A DNA stretch of 64,000 nucleotides from Linepithema humile. Taxonomy: Eukaryota; Arthropoda; Insecta; Hymenoptera; Formicidae. The stretch covers positions 1,226,501-1,290,500 of the forward strand of contig NC_090129.1 in the NCBI RefSeq assembly GCF_040581485.1. The letters are read 5' to 3'. A model generated the notes under the pieces. That model had not been told where the DNA came from. It saw nothing but the letters and a program-made list of their open reading frames with translations, and did not search any database. Positions 27,316 to 38,337 of the stretch are shown piece by piece (position 1 is the first letter of the stretch; each line of letters begins with the position of its first letter). The position numbers and the translations under genes are program-made.

Positions 27316-27330
27316 CTCAACTAATAAAAG
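27316..27330 (+). promoter_or_regulatory. Candidate core promoter element of lipase A
   Basis: The words CTCAACTAATAAAAG lie about 170-180 bases before the start codon. Close versions stand at the same distance before B (33561-33575) and E (54905-54919), and a variant AACTAATTAAAAG before C (38159-38171). Each is followed about 10-25 bases later by a CTTCAACG-like word. This placement fits a TATA-like element and start site; it is inference. Confidence 0.45.
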
Positions 27331-27494
27331 TCTCCGATGACATTTATCGGCACTCAGTGGCATCTGCGGCAAAGTCAATAAACGAAGTTCAATTACAATT
27401 CGCGAATTCCTCGGTATTGATTTCAATAATTTTACAGAGTTCTTTTACCAAAATAACCCAAAAGACTTCGCGTCCTTTGCTGAATCCTTTGTTG

Positions 27495-30400
27495 ATGATG
27501 CAGCTGATAGCGATCGCGTACTTTTTGTTGCTCTGCGGATTCATCGGTGCAGAGACAGTAAACGTGACATTTGGCAATTTGCAAAAACTCTTATCGATTC
27601 CGCTGAAGGACATCAAGGACAATGCAAAACTCAACACGGTAAGCAAATGATCTGTCTCCTAAAAAAATTAAAATATTCATTAATTTAATTCATTTAAGGG
27701 GGTGTTCTCGCTTTTGGGCTTCAAAAAATCGATTTTTTTTGCATGTTTTTAGACAATTTGAGTTCTCAAATTGGTTTAGAAAGTGATAAACACATGCGCG
27801 TTGCGCAGGTATAGGATCGCTCGAACGATCGACTGTTACGTTCTACCAAATCTTTATGTCAAGATCAAGTGTTTACGCACTCTATACACACAATTATACA
27901 GTGTTCCTATTATCGAATATGCAAAAAAAAAAATAATAACGAAAGTTTTAATTCTGTGCTGTGGACTTTCACCCGGAAATAATTACAATGTGGTAAAGAT
28001 ACCGTTGATATTGCATAATATTTTACAGCATACATATTTGCAATATTGCAACATTGCGATGAAAGATTAATCTTAAAAAAATTAAAATATTCATTAATTT
28101 AATTTATTTAAGGGGGTGTTCTCGCTTTTGGGCTTCAAAAAATCGATTTTTTTTGCATGTTTTTAGACAATTTGAGTTCTCAAATTGGTTTAGAAAGTGA
28201 TAAACACATGCGCGTTGCTCAGGTATAGGATCGATCGAACGATCGACTGTTACGTTCTACCAAATCTTTATGTCAAGATCAAGTGTTTACGCACTCTATA
28301 CACACAATTATACAGTGTTCCTATTATCGAATATGCAAAAAAAAAAATAATAACGAAAGTTTTAATTCTGTGCTGTGGACTTTCACCCGAAAATAATTAC
28401 AATGTGGTAAAGATACCGTTGATATTGCATAATATTTTACAGCATACATATTTGCAATATTGCAACATTGCGATGAAAGATTAATCTTTCATCGCAATGT
28501 TGCAATATTGCAAATATGTATGCTGTAAAATATTATGCAATATCAACGGTATCTTTACCACATTGTAATTATTTTCGGGTGAAAGTCCACAGCACAGAAT
28601 TAAAACTTTCGTTATTTTTTTTTTTGCATATTCGATAATAGGAACACTGTATAATTGTGTGTATAGAGTGCGTAAACACCTGATCTTGACATAAAGATTT
28701 GGTAGAACGTAACAGTCGATCGTTCGAGCGATCCTATACCTGCGTAACGCGCATGTGTTTATCACTTTCTAAACCAATTTGAGAAATTGTCAAATTGTCT
28801 AAAAACATGCAAAAAAAATCGATTTCTTGAATCCCAAAAGCGAGAACACCCCCTTAAATGAATTAAATTAATGAATATTTTAATTTTTTTAGGAGACAGA
28901 ACATTTGCTTACCGTGTTGAGTTTTGCATTGTCCTTGATGTCATTCAGCGGAATCGATAAGAGTTCTTGCAAATTGCCAAATGTCACGTTTACTGTCTCT
29001 GCACCGATGAATCCGCAGAGCAACAAAAAGTACGCGATCGCTATCAGCTGCATCATCAACAAAGGATTCAGCAAAGGACGCGAAGTCTTTTGGGTTATTT
29101 TGGTAAAAGAACTCTGTAAAATTATTGAAATCAATACCGAGGAATTCGCGAATTGTAATTGAACTTTGTTTATTGACTTTGCCGCAGATGCCACTGAGTG
29201 CCGATAAATGTCATCGGAGACTTTTATTAGTTGAGAGTCGGAGTGAGTTGGGGGGAAAAAAGAATAAAAGAGCGAGGAAAAGAAAAAGTGCTACTGCCCA
29301 TACAGCACACAAAAATTGCATACACATTGCATCAATTGATGCAATGTGTATGCAATTTTTGTGTGCTGTATGGGCAGTAGCACTTTTTCTGCATATTAAC
29401 AGCATATTAATAAAGATTTCCAATTAATATTAGAAATTTTACAAGTTATTGGAGTCAAAATCGATAGAAAAGCCAAGAATTTTGTGGACGTAAGAAATCA
29501 AGAGCGCAAAAAACGCTCGGAACACCGGATGTCCGATGAGGTATGAATTGTTAAATCTACCAGCAGACAAGATACATCTGCAATTACGCACTTTTTGATA
29601 AACGAGGAAAGTCCTCAGCCAAGAATTACAAGATGTATGTATAGATTAAAAATTTTTTTGTATTTTTTTATAGATAATTTCTGTGACTTAAATCATGGCA
29701 ATAGTGAGCCGACGTTTTTTTAAGACGCCCATAACTTTAAAAAAGTTTTTTTTAATGTTTGCAAAAATTTGTAAAAAATATGAAAGCAGAAATAGAAGAA
29801 TAAATGTACCAAGTTGCAAATTTATAACTTTTATACTTTTTCTAAAAAAAAAAATCCTAAAAAACGCGTCGGAAACGGAACTGAAAGCAAGAAAACCGCC
29901 TAAATGCTTGATACTAACAAGTAGAGAAAGAAGAGATTTCACACACATTGTCGTTTTTAAAAATAAAAAATCGACTCGATATTAACCACAGTTTTAATAT
30001 TTTAATATTTGTTTTAGTATAATCTTTATTTTTATTTTTTGTTTTTTTTTAATTAATTCAATTATTTATTATTACTTTTAAGCAATTAATATGAATTTTT
30101 TCATATCAAAAATAATCGCTGATGTATTTTTTAGACATTTTTTAATATTATACAAAAACATTGAGATGTTTTGCAATTTTTAAAAATAAAGTTTTGCAAA
30201 TGATGCATTTATCTTTTTACAGATGGAGATGATAAGAAACGCGGGTTATCCTGCAGAGGCTCATGTTGTACTGACGGAGGACGGGTATTTTTTAACGATA
30301 CATCGTATTCCAGGTGGAAAAAATTCTCCACTCGTGTTTCTGCAACACGGCCTTTTGTGCAGCTCCGCAGACTGGGTCGTAATCGGCAAGAACAAAGCAC

Positions 30401-32548
30401 TACGTACGATTTCTTAATTAATCTGCAAAGAGTATCTTGAAATCCACCTTCGACTGCGCTGTAATCGAAAAAATATTAAGTTTTCAAATTACAAAGAAAA
30501 AAAAAGCGAGACAAACTGTCTGTCACTCGTTTTTACTTACCAAATTTTGTATTCAACAATTTACTGCTTTATCATACGCGTATCAAAAATAATTTTATTT
30601 AACTTATTCGACAAAAATAATGGTTTTATTGTAAATTATTGACGTTTTAAGCCGAAAATATATATACGAAAATGATAACATACCATCAAGATCAATTATA
30701 AATGTATAAAACATATAAAAAAAACATATGCAAACGACATTCTGTCTGCACGCCAGCTTTCAAATTGGCCGATCAAGGATATGACGTTTGGTTGGGCAAC
30801 TTCCGTGGTAACACCTACTCGAGGGCGCACATTTCTCTGTCGCCGTCGGACCCGAAATTCTGGGATTTTAGGTACTCACAACCGAAGTGAAATAAAATCA
30901 AGAGCGCGTTGAAAATAATGTTGCTGCCAATATTCAATTTAATTCAATTTCAAACGCATAATGACTTTACGACGGTCTAATATTATATTCTGTCCATTCA
31001 AAATCTGATAGCTTTGACGAAATGGGCACGTATGATCTTCCCGCGATGCTCTCATATATCACGAATCTGACGTCGGAACCATTGCTTACGTACATCGGTT
31101 ATTCGATGGGCACGACCAGTTTTTACGTAATGGCAATAAAACGCCCGGAAATCGCTAACATGGTAAAAGTGATGATCAGCCTGGCGCCTGTAGTCTTTTT
31201 AGGCAATACGACAAATCCACTGCGACTTTTCATTCCTTTTAGCTCCGATGAGGTAAGCTGATTAGCAGTTTTCGATGAATTTCAACGAGAGATCTTACGA
31301 TGACAAGAATCTGAAAGATAAGATCAGAGTAATTTGCACTGTATATATTTATGTCAATTAGTTTAAGATGTGCTTCAAACCTGTGTATTTATTTTCATCT
31401 TTGTAATTATGCCGCAAGGCTCCGCTGAAAACTTGATGGGAAATTAATTTAACAATTAGCTTGCATTTTCAATTGTAGATAATCATGTGTTTCTTAAGCG
31501 TAAATAAATTCATGCCACAGAACAGTACTTTATTATCTGTATTGTATCATTTATATTGCAGTATCTGATGAAATTGGAATGCGATGGCGATCTCTTTCAA
31601 AAACAGATCTGCAGAAACATAGTTTTACTGATCTCCGGCTTCAGCACTGAACACATCAATTATGTAAGTATTCCGTGAATGCTGAGAATGTAATGCACTT
31701 TTGATCGTCGTTTCAATCATTATTTATGTCATGAAGCTTGGAGATTATATTTCATATTGTTTATGCTTCCTAGACGTTATTGCCCAAGATTCTAACTCAT
31801 TTTCCGTCCAGCACTTCATTCAATGCCGTGGCGCATTTCGTTCAGGAAATAAAATCGGGCAAGTTCCGAGCATACGATTACGGTAGAGAAAAAAATATAC
31901 AGATCTACAACGCAACTGTACCACCTGATTACGATTTATCGCGTATCACAACGCCGATTGCATTGATCCATAGCGACAGCGATTCGTTTGTCAATGAAAA
32001 GGTTAGTAGTGTAATTGGATAATTAAATTGTAGAAAGAAATATGCATTAATTAGGAATAATAATAATCCCACAGATAATGAGAATAACATGTTAAAAAAT
32101 CAAAAGAAACGATAAAGGATACTAGTAAAAAACAAATAATTATATATATTTATTCATAGACAATGATTTACCAATCTGAAAGAAAATTCTTGCTTTCTTT
32201 CTGTAGCGCTTTTTGTATTATCATTGTTGAACACAACTTCTTCTTCCTCATTATAATTTTTTTAATAACTTCCTTTATTTCCTTGATTGGTATTTTTCTG
32301 CTATTGAAGAGACACATGCAGATTTAAAATCGTTTATTAACTGTGTATTAACTGTAATATGTAAATTAAGTTTTCAATACTTTATCTAGGACTTGAAGAT
32401 ACTTCGTGGCTTGCTGACCAATATAGTGGAAGACTACAGGGTGCCGTTTCCCAAATTTAATCATGTCGATTTCTTGTATGCCAAAAACGCACCTACGTTA
32501 GTGTATAAAAAAGTGCTGGAAATCATGAAAAAGGAAGTAAATTATTAA
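27495..32548 (+). CDS. Lipase A: acid lipase (lipase 3-like), exon 5 rearranged
   Basis: Secreted alpha/beta-hydrolase expected to cleave neutral lipids. Exons 27495-27638, 30223-30403, 30757-30871, 31012-31252, 31562-31663, 31774-32001 and 32390-32548 give 389 aa in frame. The signal peptide follows MMQLIAIAYFLLLCGFIGA. Core motifs: AGYPAEAHVVLTEDGY, LQHGLLCSSADW, DVWLGNFRGNTYSR, nucleophile GYSMG, catalytic Asp region HSDSDSF and catalytic His in FNHVDF. Exon 5 differs: the ancestral acceptor at 31478 leads to a stop because of a 26-bp excess near 31527-31561. An in-frame acceptor ATTGCAG ending at 31561 would rescue the frame but drop about 19 residues of the cap. Intron 1 is 2.6 kb, inflated by the inverted duplication. 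It may be functional with a shortened cap, or a young pseudogene. Confidence 0.72.
27698..28856. repeat. 414-bp repeat: two direct copies and one inverted copy
   Basis: Units start GGGGGTGTTCTCGCTTTTGG at 27698 and 28112, exactly 414 bases apart. The inverted third unit runs back from about 28856. Each contains the same open frame of about 95 aa (MINTCALRRYRIARTI...). That frame is repeated three times only because the DNA is, so I do not call it a gene. The repeat interrupts intron 1 relative to paralogues B-F and is probably a mobile element insertion that was then duplicated. Confidence 0.85.
28913..29056 (-). pseudogene. Inverted copy of lipase exon 1
   Basis: 144 bases on the minus strand encode the same signal peptide exon as gene A (MMQLIAIAYFLLLCGFIG...), ending at a good donor (ACG/GTAAGC). 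Its upstream promoter copy is also intact to 29335. No downstream lipase exons follow on this strand, so it cannot make a lipase. It could, however, start antisense transcripts reading left into gene A exon 1. Confidence 0.85.
29281..29390. repeat. Perfect 110-bp palindrome
   Basis: Bases 29281-29335 and 29336-29390 are exact reverse complements with no spacer (centre CATCAA/TTGATG). It marks the right boundary of the inverted duplication. The sequence just inside is the tail of the lipase promoter copy (GTGCTACTGCCCATACAGCA). Confidence 0.93.
29391..29930. other. Unassigned insert in intron 1 of lipase A
   Basis: This stretch has no counterpart in intron 1 of genes B-F; homology to them resumes near 29930. 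A short frame at about 29426-29527 (VIGVKIDRKAKNFVDV then a basic run) ends at a plausible donor and looks like a scrap of protein-coding sequence, perhaps from a transposon. A second frame from 29695 is lysine-rich and not recognisable. Confidence 0.4.
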
Positions 32549-33745
32549 CGAATTATAATGCCAGAAAATCGTAAATTTTGACGGAAAATAGTTTCACTTA
32601 CAAATTTTTAGCTCTTAATATGGTCGAATTAAAATATCTAATATGAGCCTTTAAGTGATTGTTTCTACTATTGTGATTGTTTCCACTATAGACTGCAAGA
32701 AAAACAACAATACAAACAGAAAATGTAAAACCTAATGTCTTCTTACTTTTAAAAAAGCGTCGAAATCGTTGAATGTTAAGTGGTTTTTATACAATCGCGA
32801 AATAAAAAGCTGTGTTCCTTTACGTTGAGAAAAGAGTGTCATTGCTCGACCGAGCTAGATCTTTTAACTGGTGAATTGTCATTGCGACAAAAATCATAAT
32901 CCGCGAATTTTCTAAAATAATAAATACACGCATACCAATTGTATAACAATTTTATTGTTAATTTTCACTCTTAATTTGGACATTTTTGTTAGGAAAAAAT
33001 CAGTGCAAAGTTTCCAATTTCAGAAATTCTGAAAAAATTAACAAAAAACGTTAAAAGGAGATAAGTCCACGAAATGCAACCATAAAATATGCTTATCATT
33101 GTGCAAACAGAAATAAAATATGTGATGAAATTTATGACACTTTAATCAAACATATATAAGGTTCAACAGTATTTAATTTTAAGTTCAATTGTATGTATCT
33201 TGAAATATATTTTATATGTAAATTTTTTAATACCACATGATTAAAAATTTGATAACATTAATAGCACGCTTAATAATATAACGAGTATCTTTTTATTCTT
33301 TCCTCCATTCTTTTACTTTCAACTAATAAAAATCAAATCATCGACGGAACAACAATTCATCGGCACATCTTTGCATATGCATAAGTCGATAACAAAGTTC
33401 AATTGCATTTTACTTCAAGTTAATTGTCTGTCTCTTAAAATAAATTTCATATGTAAATGCTTCAGTATTACATAATTGAGAACCTCATGACGTCAGTAGC
33501 ACATGTAACAATGTAAGATTGAGAATTTTTTCATTTATTCCTTCCTCTACTCTTTTGCTCTCAACCAATAAAAACAAATCTTCAACGGAACAGCAATTTA
33601 TCAGCACTTCGTTGCATATGCGGCGAAGCTGATAACGAAATTCAATTGCATTTCGCGAATTCCTCGGTACTGATTTCAATAATTTTATCAAAAGTGTTCT
33701 TTTACCAAAATACCCAGAAAGACTTTTCTTCGCTGAATGTTGTCG
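32549..33745. other. A-B intergenic spacer with duplicated promoter block
   Basis: The spacer shows the pattern found after every lipase gene: a conserved 3' flank to about 32950, then AT-rich filler. Before gene B the promoter-leader block is present twice (about 33290-33430 and 33500-33700). Both have the CTTTTATTC and CAACTAATAAAAA words, and only the second joins exon 1. Gene E carries the same doubled block. Confidence 0.6.
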
Positions 33746-36700
33746 ATGATGCAGCCGACGGCGATCGCATACTTCTTGTCGCTCTGTAGTTTCCTTGGTG
33801 CGGCGACAGTAAACGTGACATTCGAGAACTTGCAAGAACTCTTGTCGACTGCATTAAATGATACCAAGAACAATGTCGACGCCAATCTCAACACGGTAAG
33901 CAAATGTTCTGTCTCCTGAAAAAATTAAAATATTTATTAATTAAATGTTTAATGTTTGATACTATAAGTAAAAAACTGAGAGATCTTACAACTATTGTCG
34001 CTAAAAGTCAAAAATTGACTCAATATTAATCATAGTTTTAATATTAGTTTTAGTATAAAATTCATATTCCTATTTTTTTTTTTTTTAAATTAATTCAATG
34101 ACTTATTATTAATTTTATTGCAATTGAAATAAATATTTTCATGTAAAATAATTGCTGTTGTTTCCTAGAACATTTTTTAATATCCTTCAAAAGAACATTA
34201 AGATGTTTTGCAATTTTTAGAAATAAAGTTCTGAAAATAATGTATTTACTAAAGGGATTTATTCACAAACAAACATGTTGCGTAACAATTTGTTGTACAC
34301 CATAAGTACGAAGTGAACAAATTGTCAATCAGCACCATTCATGGTCAACACGTATTGTTGCGCGATATGACTAATAGCGAAACTATTTCTTAATAGATAT
34401 TTACCGATCTTTTTTCCAGTTGGAGCTAATCAGAAAGGCAGGTTATCCTGCAGAAGCTCATGTTGTATTGACGGAGGACGGCTATCTTTTAACGATACAT
34501 CGTATTCCAGGTGGAAAAAATTCTCCACTCGTGTTTCTGCAACACTGCCTTTTGTGCAGCTCCGCAGGCTGGGTCGTAATCGGCAAGAACAAAGCACTAC
34601 GTACGATTTCTTAATTAATCTGCAAAGAGTATCTTGAGATCCACCTTCGACTGCGCTGTAATCGAAAAAATATTAAGTTTTCAAATTACAAAGAAAAAAA
34701 AAAGCGAAACAAACTGTCTGTCACTCGTTTTTACTTACCAAATTTTGTATTCAACAATTTACTGCTTTATCATACGCGTATCAAAAATAATTTTATTTAA
34801 CTTATTCGACAAAAATAATGGTTTTATTGTAAATTATTGACGTTTTAAGCCAAAAATATATATACGAAAATGATAACATACCATCAAGATCAATTATAAA
34901 TGTATAAAACATATAAAAAAAACATATGCAAACGACATTCTGTCTGCACGCCAGCTTTCAAATTGGCCGATCAAGGATATGACGTTTGGTTGGGCAACTT
35001 CCGTGGTAACACCTACTCGAGGGCGCACATTACTCTGTCGCCGTCGGACTCGAAATTCTGGGATTTCAGGTACTCACAACCGAAATGAAATAAAATCAAC
35101 AGCGCGTTGAAAATAATGTTGCTGCCAATATTCAATTTAATTCAATTTCAAGCGCATAATAACTTCACGACAGTCTAATATTATATTTTGTCGAATCAAA
35201 TTCTGATAGCTTTGACGAAATGGGCACGTATGATCTTCCCGCGATGCTCTCTTATATCACAAATCTAACGTCGAAACCATTGCATACGTACATCGGTCAT
35301 TCGATGGGAACGACCACATTTTATGTGATGGCAATAAAACGCCCAGAAATCGCTAAAATGGTCAGAGTGATGATCAGTCTCGCGCCTGCAGCCTTTGTAG
35401 GAAATATGACAGGCCCATTGCGACTGATCGCTCCTTTTATAAGCTCCATCGAGGTAAGCTAATTAACTTGATCCAGTTTTCGATGAAGTTTAAAAGAAGA
35501 TTCTTCGATGATCAAAATTTCAATGACAATAATCTGAAAGATAAAATTAGAATAATTTGCACTGTATAAATTTATGTCCATTAGTTAAAGATATGCTTCG
35601 AATCTATGTACTTACCTTCATCTTTGTATTTATGGAGAAAGAGTCCGCTGGAAACTTGCAAAATTAATATATAGTTAGCTTTCATGAAGAGAAAAGAGAT
35701 AAAAGATTTTCCATTGCAGGCAGTCTTGCGTTCCTTAGGCGTAAATGAACTCTTGCCAAAGAACAGTCTGTTGCAGTATCTGACGAGAGTGGGATGCAAC
35801 TTCGATCCCTTTACAAAACAGATCTGCAGTGACATAATTTTCCTGATCATCGGCTTCGATCAAGAACAGTTTAATTATGTGAGTATTCCGTGAATGCAGT
35901 GTAATGCAGTTTTATAATCGTCATTTCAGTCATTATTCATGTCATTAAACTTCAAGATAGTATTTCATACTTTTTATGCTCCCTAGACTTTATTGCCCAT
36001 GATCTTGGCTCACTTTCCATCCGGTACTTCAATCAAAACCGTGTTGCATTACATTCAGGAAGTAAACTCGGGCAAGTTCCAAGCATACGATTACGGTCGA
36101 CAAAAAAATATGCAGATCTACAATACGACGGTACCGCCTGATTACGATTTATCGCGTATCACAGTGCCGATCGCACTGATTCATGGCGATAACGACTGGA
36201 TTGTTAATGAAAAAGTAAGTAGGCAATTAGATAATTAAATTATAAAAAGAAATATGCATTAATGAAGAATAATAATAATCCTTCAGATAATAAGAATAAC
36301 ATGTCAAAAAATCAAAAGAAACGATAAAAGATATTACAAAAAAATAAAAAACTGAATATATTTTTTTATAGACAATGTTTACTAATCCGAGATAAAATAC
36401 CATTCTTACTTTCTTTTGTAGGTCTCTTTATACTTTGCTGAACTTTAACCTCCTTTTTCTTTATTATAAATTTTTTATAACTTCCTTTATTTCGATGATT
36501 GGCATTTTTCTGCTATTGAAAAGATTTCTGCTATTATAGAGATATACGACACATGCAAATTTAATGTCGTACTGTATTAACTGTCATACGTAAATTAAAT
36601 TTTCAATATACTTTTTTAGGATGTGAACAAACTTCGTGGCTTGTTGACCAATATAGTCGATGACTACAGGGTGCCATTTTCCAAATTCAATCATGTCGAC

Positions 36701-36775
36701 TACTTGTGGGCCAAAGACGCACCTACGCTGGTGTATGAAAAAGTATTGGAGACCATGAAAAAGAAAGTAAATTAG
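33746..36775 (+). CDS. Lipase B: acid lipase (lipase 3-like)
   Basis: Secreted neutral lipase of the insect acid-lipase family, intact. Exons 33746-33895, 34420-34600, 34955-35069, 35210-35453, 35720-35878, 35987-36214 and 36620-36775 sum to 1233 bases, giving 410 aa. The signal peptide is in exon 1 (MMQPTAIAYFLSLCSFLGA). Exon 2 carries the N-terminal lipase region with LQHCLLCSS, exon 3 DVWLGNFRGNTYSR, and exon 4 the nucleophile S180 in GHSMG. Exon 5 encodes cap, exon 6 the acid D353 in GDNDW, and exon 7 the base H384 in FNHVDY. Spacing of the triad matches gastric/lysosomal lipases. Two departures from family consensus: HG is HC in the oxyanion loop, and GHSQG is GHSMG. Introns 2-3 are almost identical to those of gene A. 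The start is the first of two adjacent ATGs. Confidence 0.9.
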
Positions 36776-38337
36776 TAAAGAATTATAATGTAAAAAAATT
36801 GCAAATTTTGACGGAAAGTAATTTAATTTACAATATTTTTAAACCTCAATACAATCAATACACAATATCTAACACGCCCGTTTAAGTAATTGTTTCTACC
36901 ATTATCACAATAAGCGGCAATAAAAACGGCGATATAAACAGAGTGTAAAACTTAAGATTAACCTAATATCTTCCTATAATAGAAAATCGACGAAGTTTGC
37001 GTCGAACTAAAGCATCGCATCCTTGAATGTTGAATGGTTTTTATGCGGTTGTGATATGAAGAGCTAACAAATTAACAAATTTTTAAATTGTTATTTTTAA
37101 AATAACAAATTTTTAAACATGTAATAATAAAGCATTTACATATGAAATATATTTCAAGACACATACAATGAAAAAAGAGATGTTTATCGTTGCTCGACCG
37201 AACCTTATCATTTAACTAGTGAATTGTTGTTGCTACAAAGATCGCAATCCACGATTGTTCTAAAATGATAAACACACGCATAAAAATTGTGTACCAATTT
37301 TATTTTCAATTTTTACTTTTAAGTTGGATATTTTTCTTAAGAAAGAAATCAATCTCAAATGTTTCAATTTTCACAGAAATTCTTAAAAAGTTAACAAGAA
37401 ACGTGGAAAGGAGATAAGTTCATGAAATGCAAACATTAAAAAAAAAATTAATTATTTAAGTTTCAAAAAATATAAGCCACTAGAGCCAAAGCTAGTTTGG
37501 CGTGTTTAAATTGTTTATTTATTTGTTAAATACAAAAGTTTCGGCCATAATTTTCGGCCTTTTTCAGTGTACAAAAAATGATTACACTAGTTTCTTTAAT
37601 GCCAACATTACAGTATCGTTTTAATCAGGAAAAACAACGAATCTAGTTTTTTCCTTTTCGCATGCAGATTGGAACATTCTTCATAAGACCTAAGATCAAG
37701 GTAGTCATCTATCAGAAGTTATTTCAGCATAAATAAGTTTCATTTATAAGACTTATTTATACTGAATAACTTCTGATAGACAACCTTTATCTTAGTTCTT
37801 GTGAAAAATGTTTCAATTCGTGTGCGAAAAGGAAAGAACTATCTATCAGTGGCTTATATTCTTTGAAATTTGATTATTGTATAATATAAGAGCCTATTAC
37901 ATAATGTTTATAACTAATTGTTTTCAAAATGAAATATCATTGCGCAAATGACAATAAAATATGTGATAATTTTTGCACCGTAATTAAACGCACATATAGT
38001 TAAATACTATTTTACTTTAAGTTTAATTGTATGTATTTTGAAATATATTCCATGTAAATGCTTTAATACCATATAATTAAAAACTAGATCACATCAATAG
38101 CATGTTTTATTCTTTCCCTCACTCTTCTATTCCTTTTTTCCTCAACTCTCCCCCCTAAGCAACTAATTAAAAGCAAGTCTTCAACGGAATTCATTAGCAC
38201 TCCGTTTTGCAAGTCGTAAAGTCGAACGAAATTCAATTGCTTTTGCGAATTCCTTCCTATTAATTTCAACAATTTTACCCAGTTCTTTTACCAAAATACC
38301 CCGAAAGACTTCGCGACCTTCGCTGAATCCTTTGTCG
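36776..38337. other. B-C intergenic spacer
   Basis: It contains the shared 3' flank of the array unit, a MITE at 37460-37872 and the gene C promoter block, including AACTAATTAAAAG at 38159-38171. No gene is seen. Confidence 0.6.
37460..37872. mobile_element. MITE with terminal and internal inverted repeats
   Basis: The ends AGTTTCAAAAAATATAAGCC and its reverse complement (AAGTGGCTTATATT-like) bound about 413 bp. A second hairpin sits inside (about 37707-37790, arms with TCATCTATCAGAAGTTATT). A diverged copy lies at the matching place before gene F (58783-59212), so this insertion predates the duplication of the block. Confidence 0.75.

Larger units (their letters stand above)
27217..29335. 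repeat. Large inverted repeat carrying two copies of the lipase 5' end
   Basis: The left arm is 27217-28482 and the right arm 28483-29335, meeting with no spacer at AGATT/AATCT. Each arm carries the lipase promoter, exon 1 and the start of intron 1. The left arm is 413 bp longer because it holds one more copy of the 414-bp repeat. Arm identity is very high by eye. All but the first 278 bp of the structure, which lie upstream of gene A's start codon, is inside lipase gene A from its exon 1 into intron 1. Confidence 0.88.

Noticed and set aside
27357..27494. Earlier in-frame start (MASAAKS...) for lipase A
   Set aside because: It would bury the signal peptide; the MMQ start is conserved in all six genes.
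27783..28765. Three near-identical 94-95 aa frames as a small gene family
   Set aside because: They are copies of one 414-bp DNA repeat, have no signal or domain, and begin in lipase intron sequence.
29688..29985. Overlapping open frames of about 90 aa on both strands
   Set aside because: AT-rich intron sequence; the right part aligns to intron 1 of other lipases.
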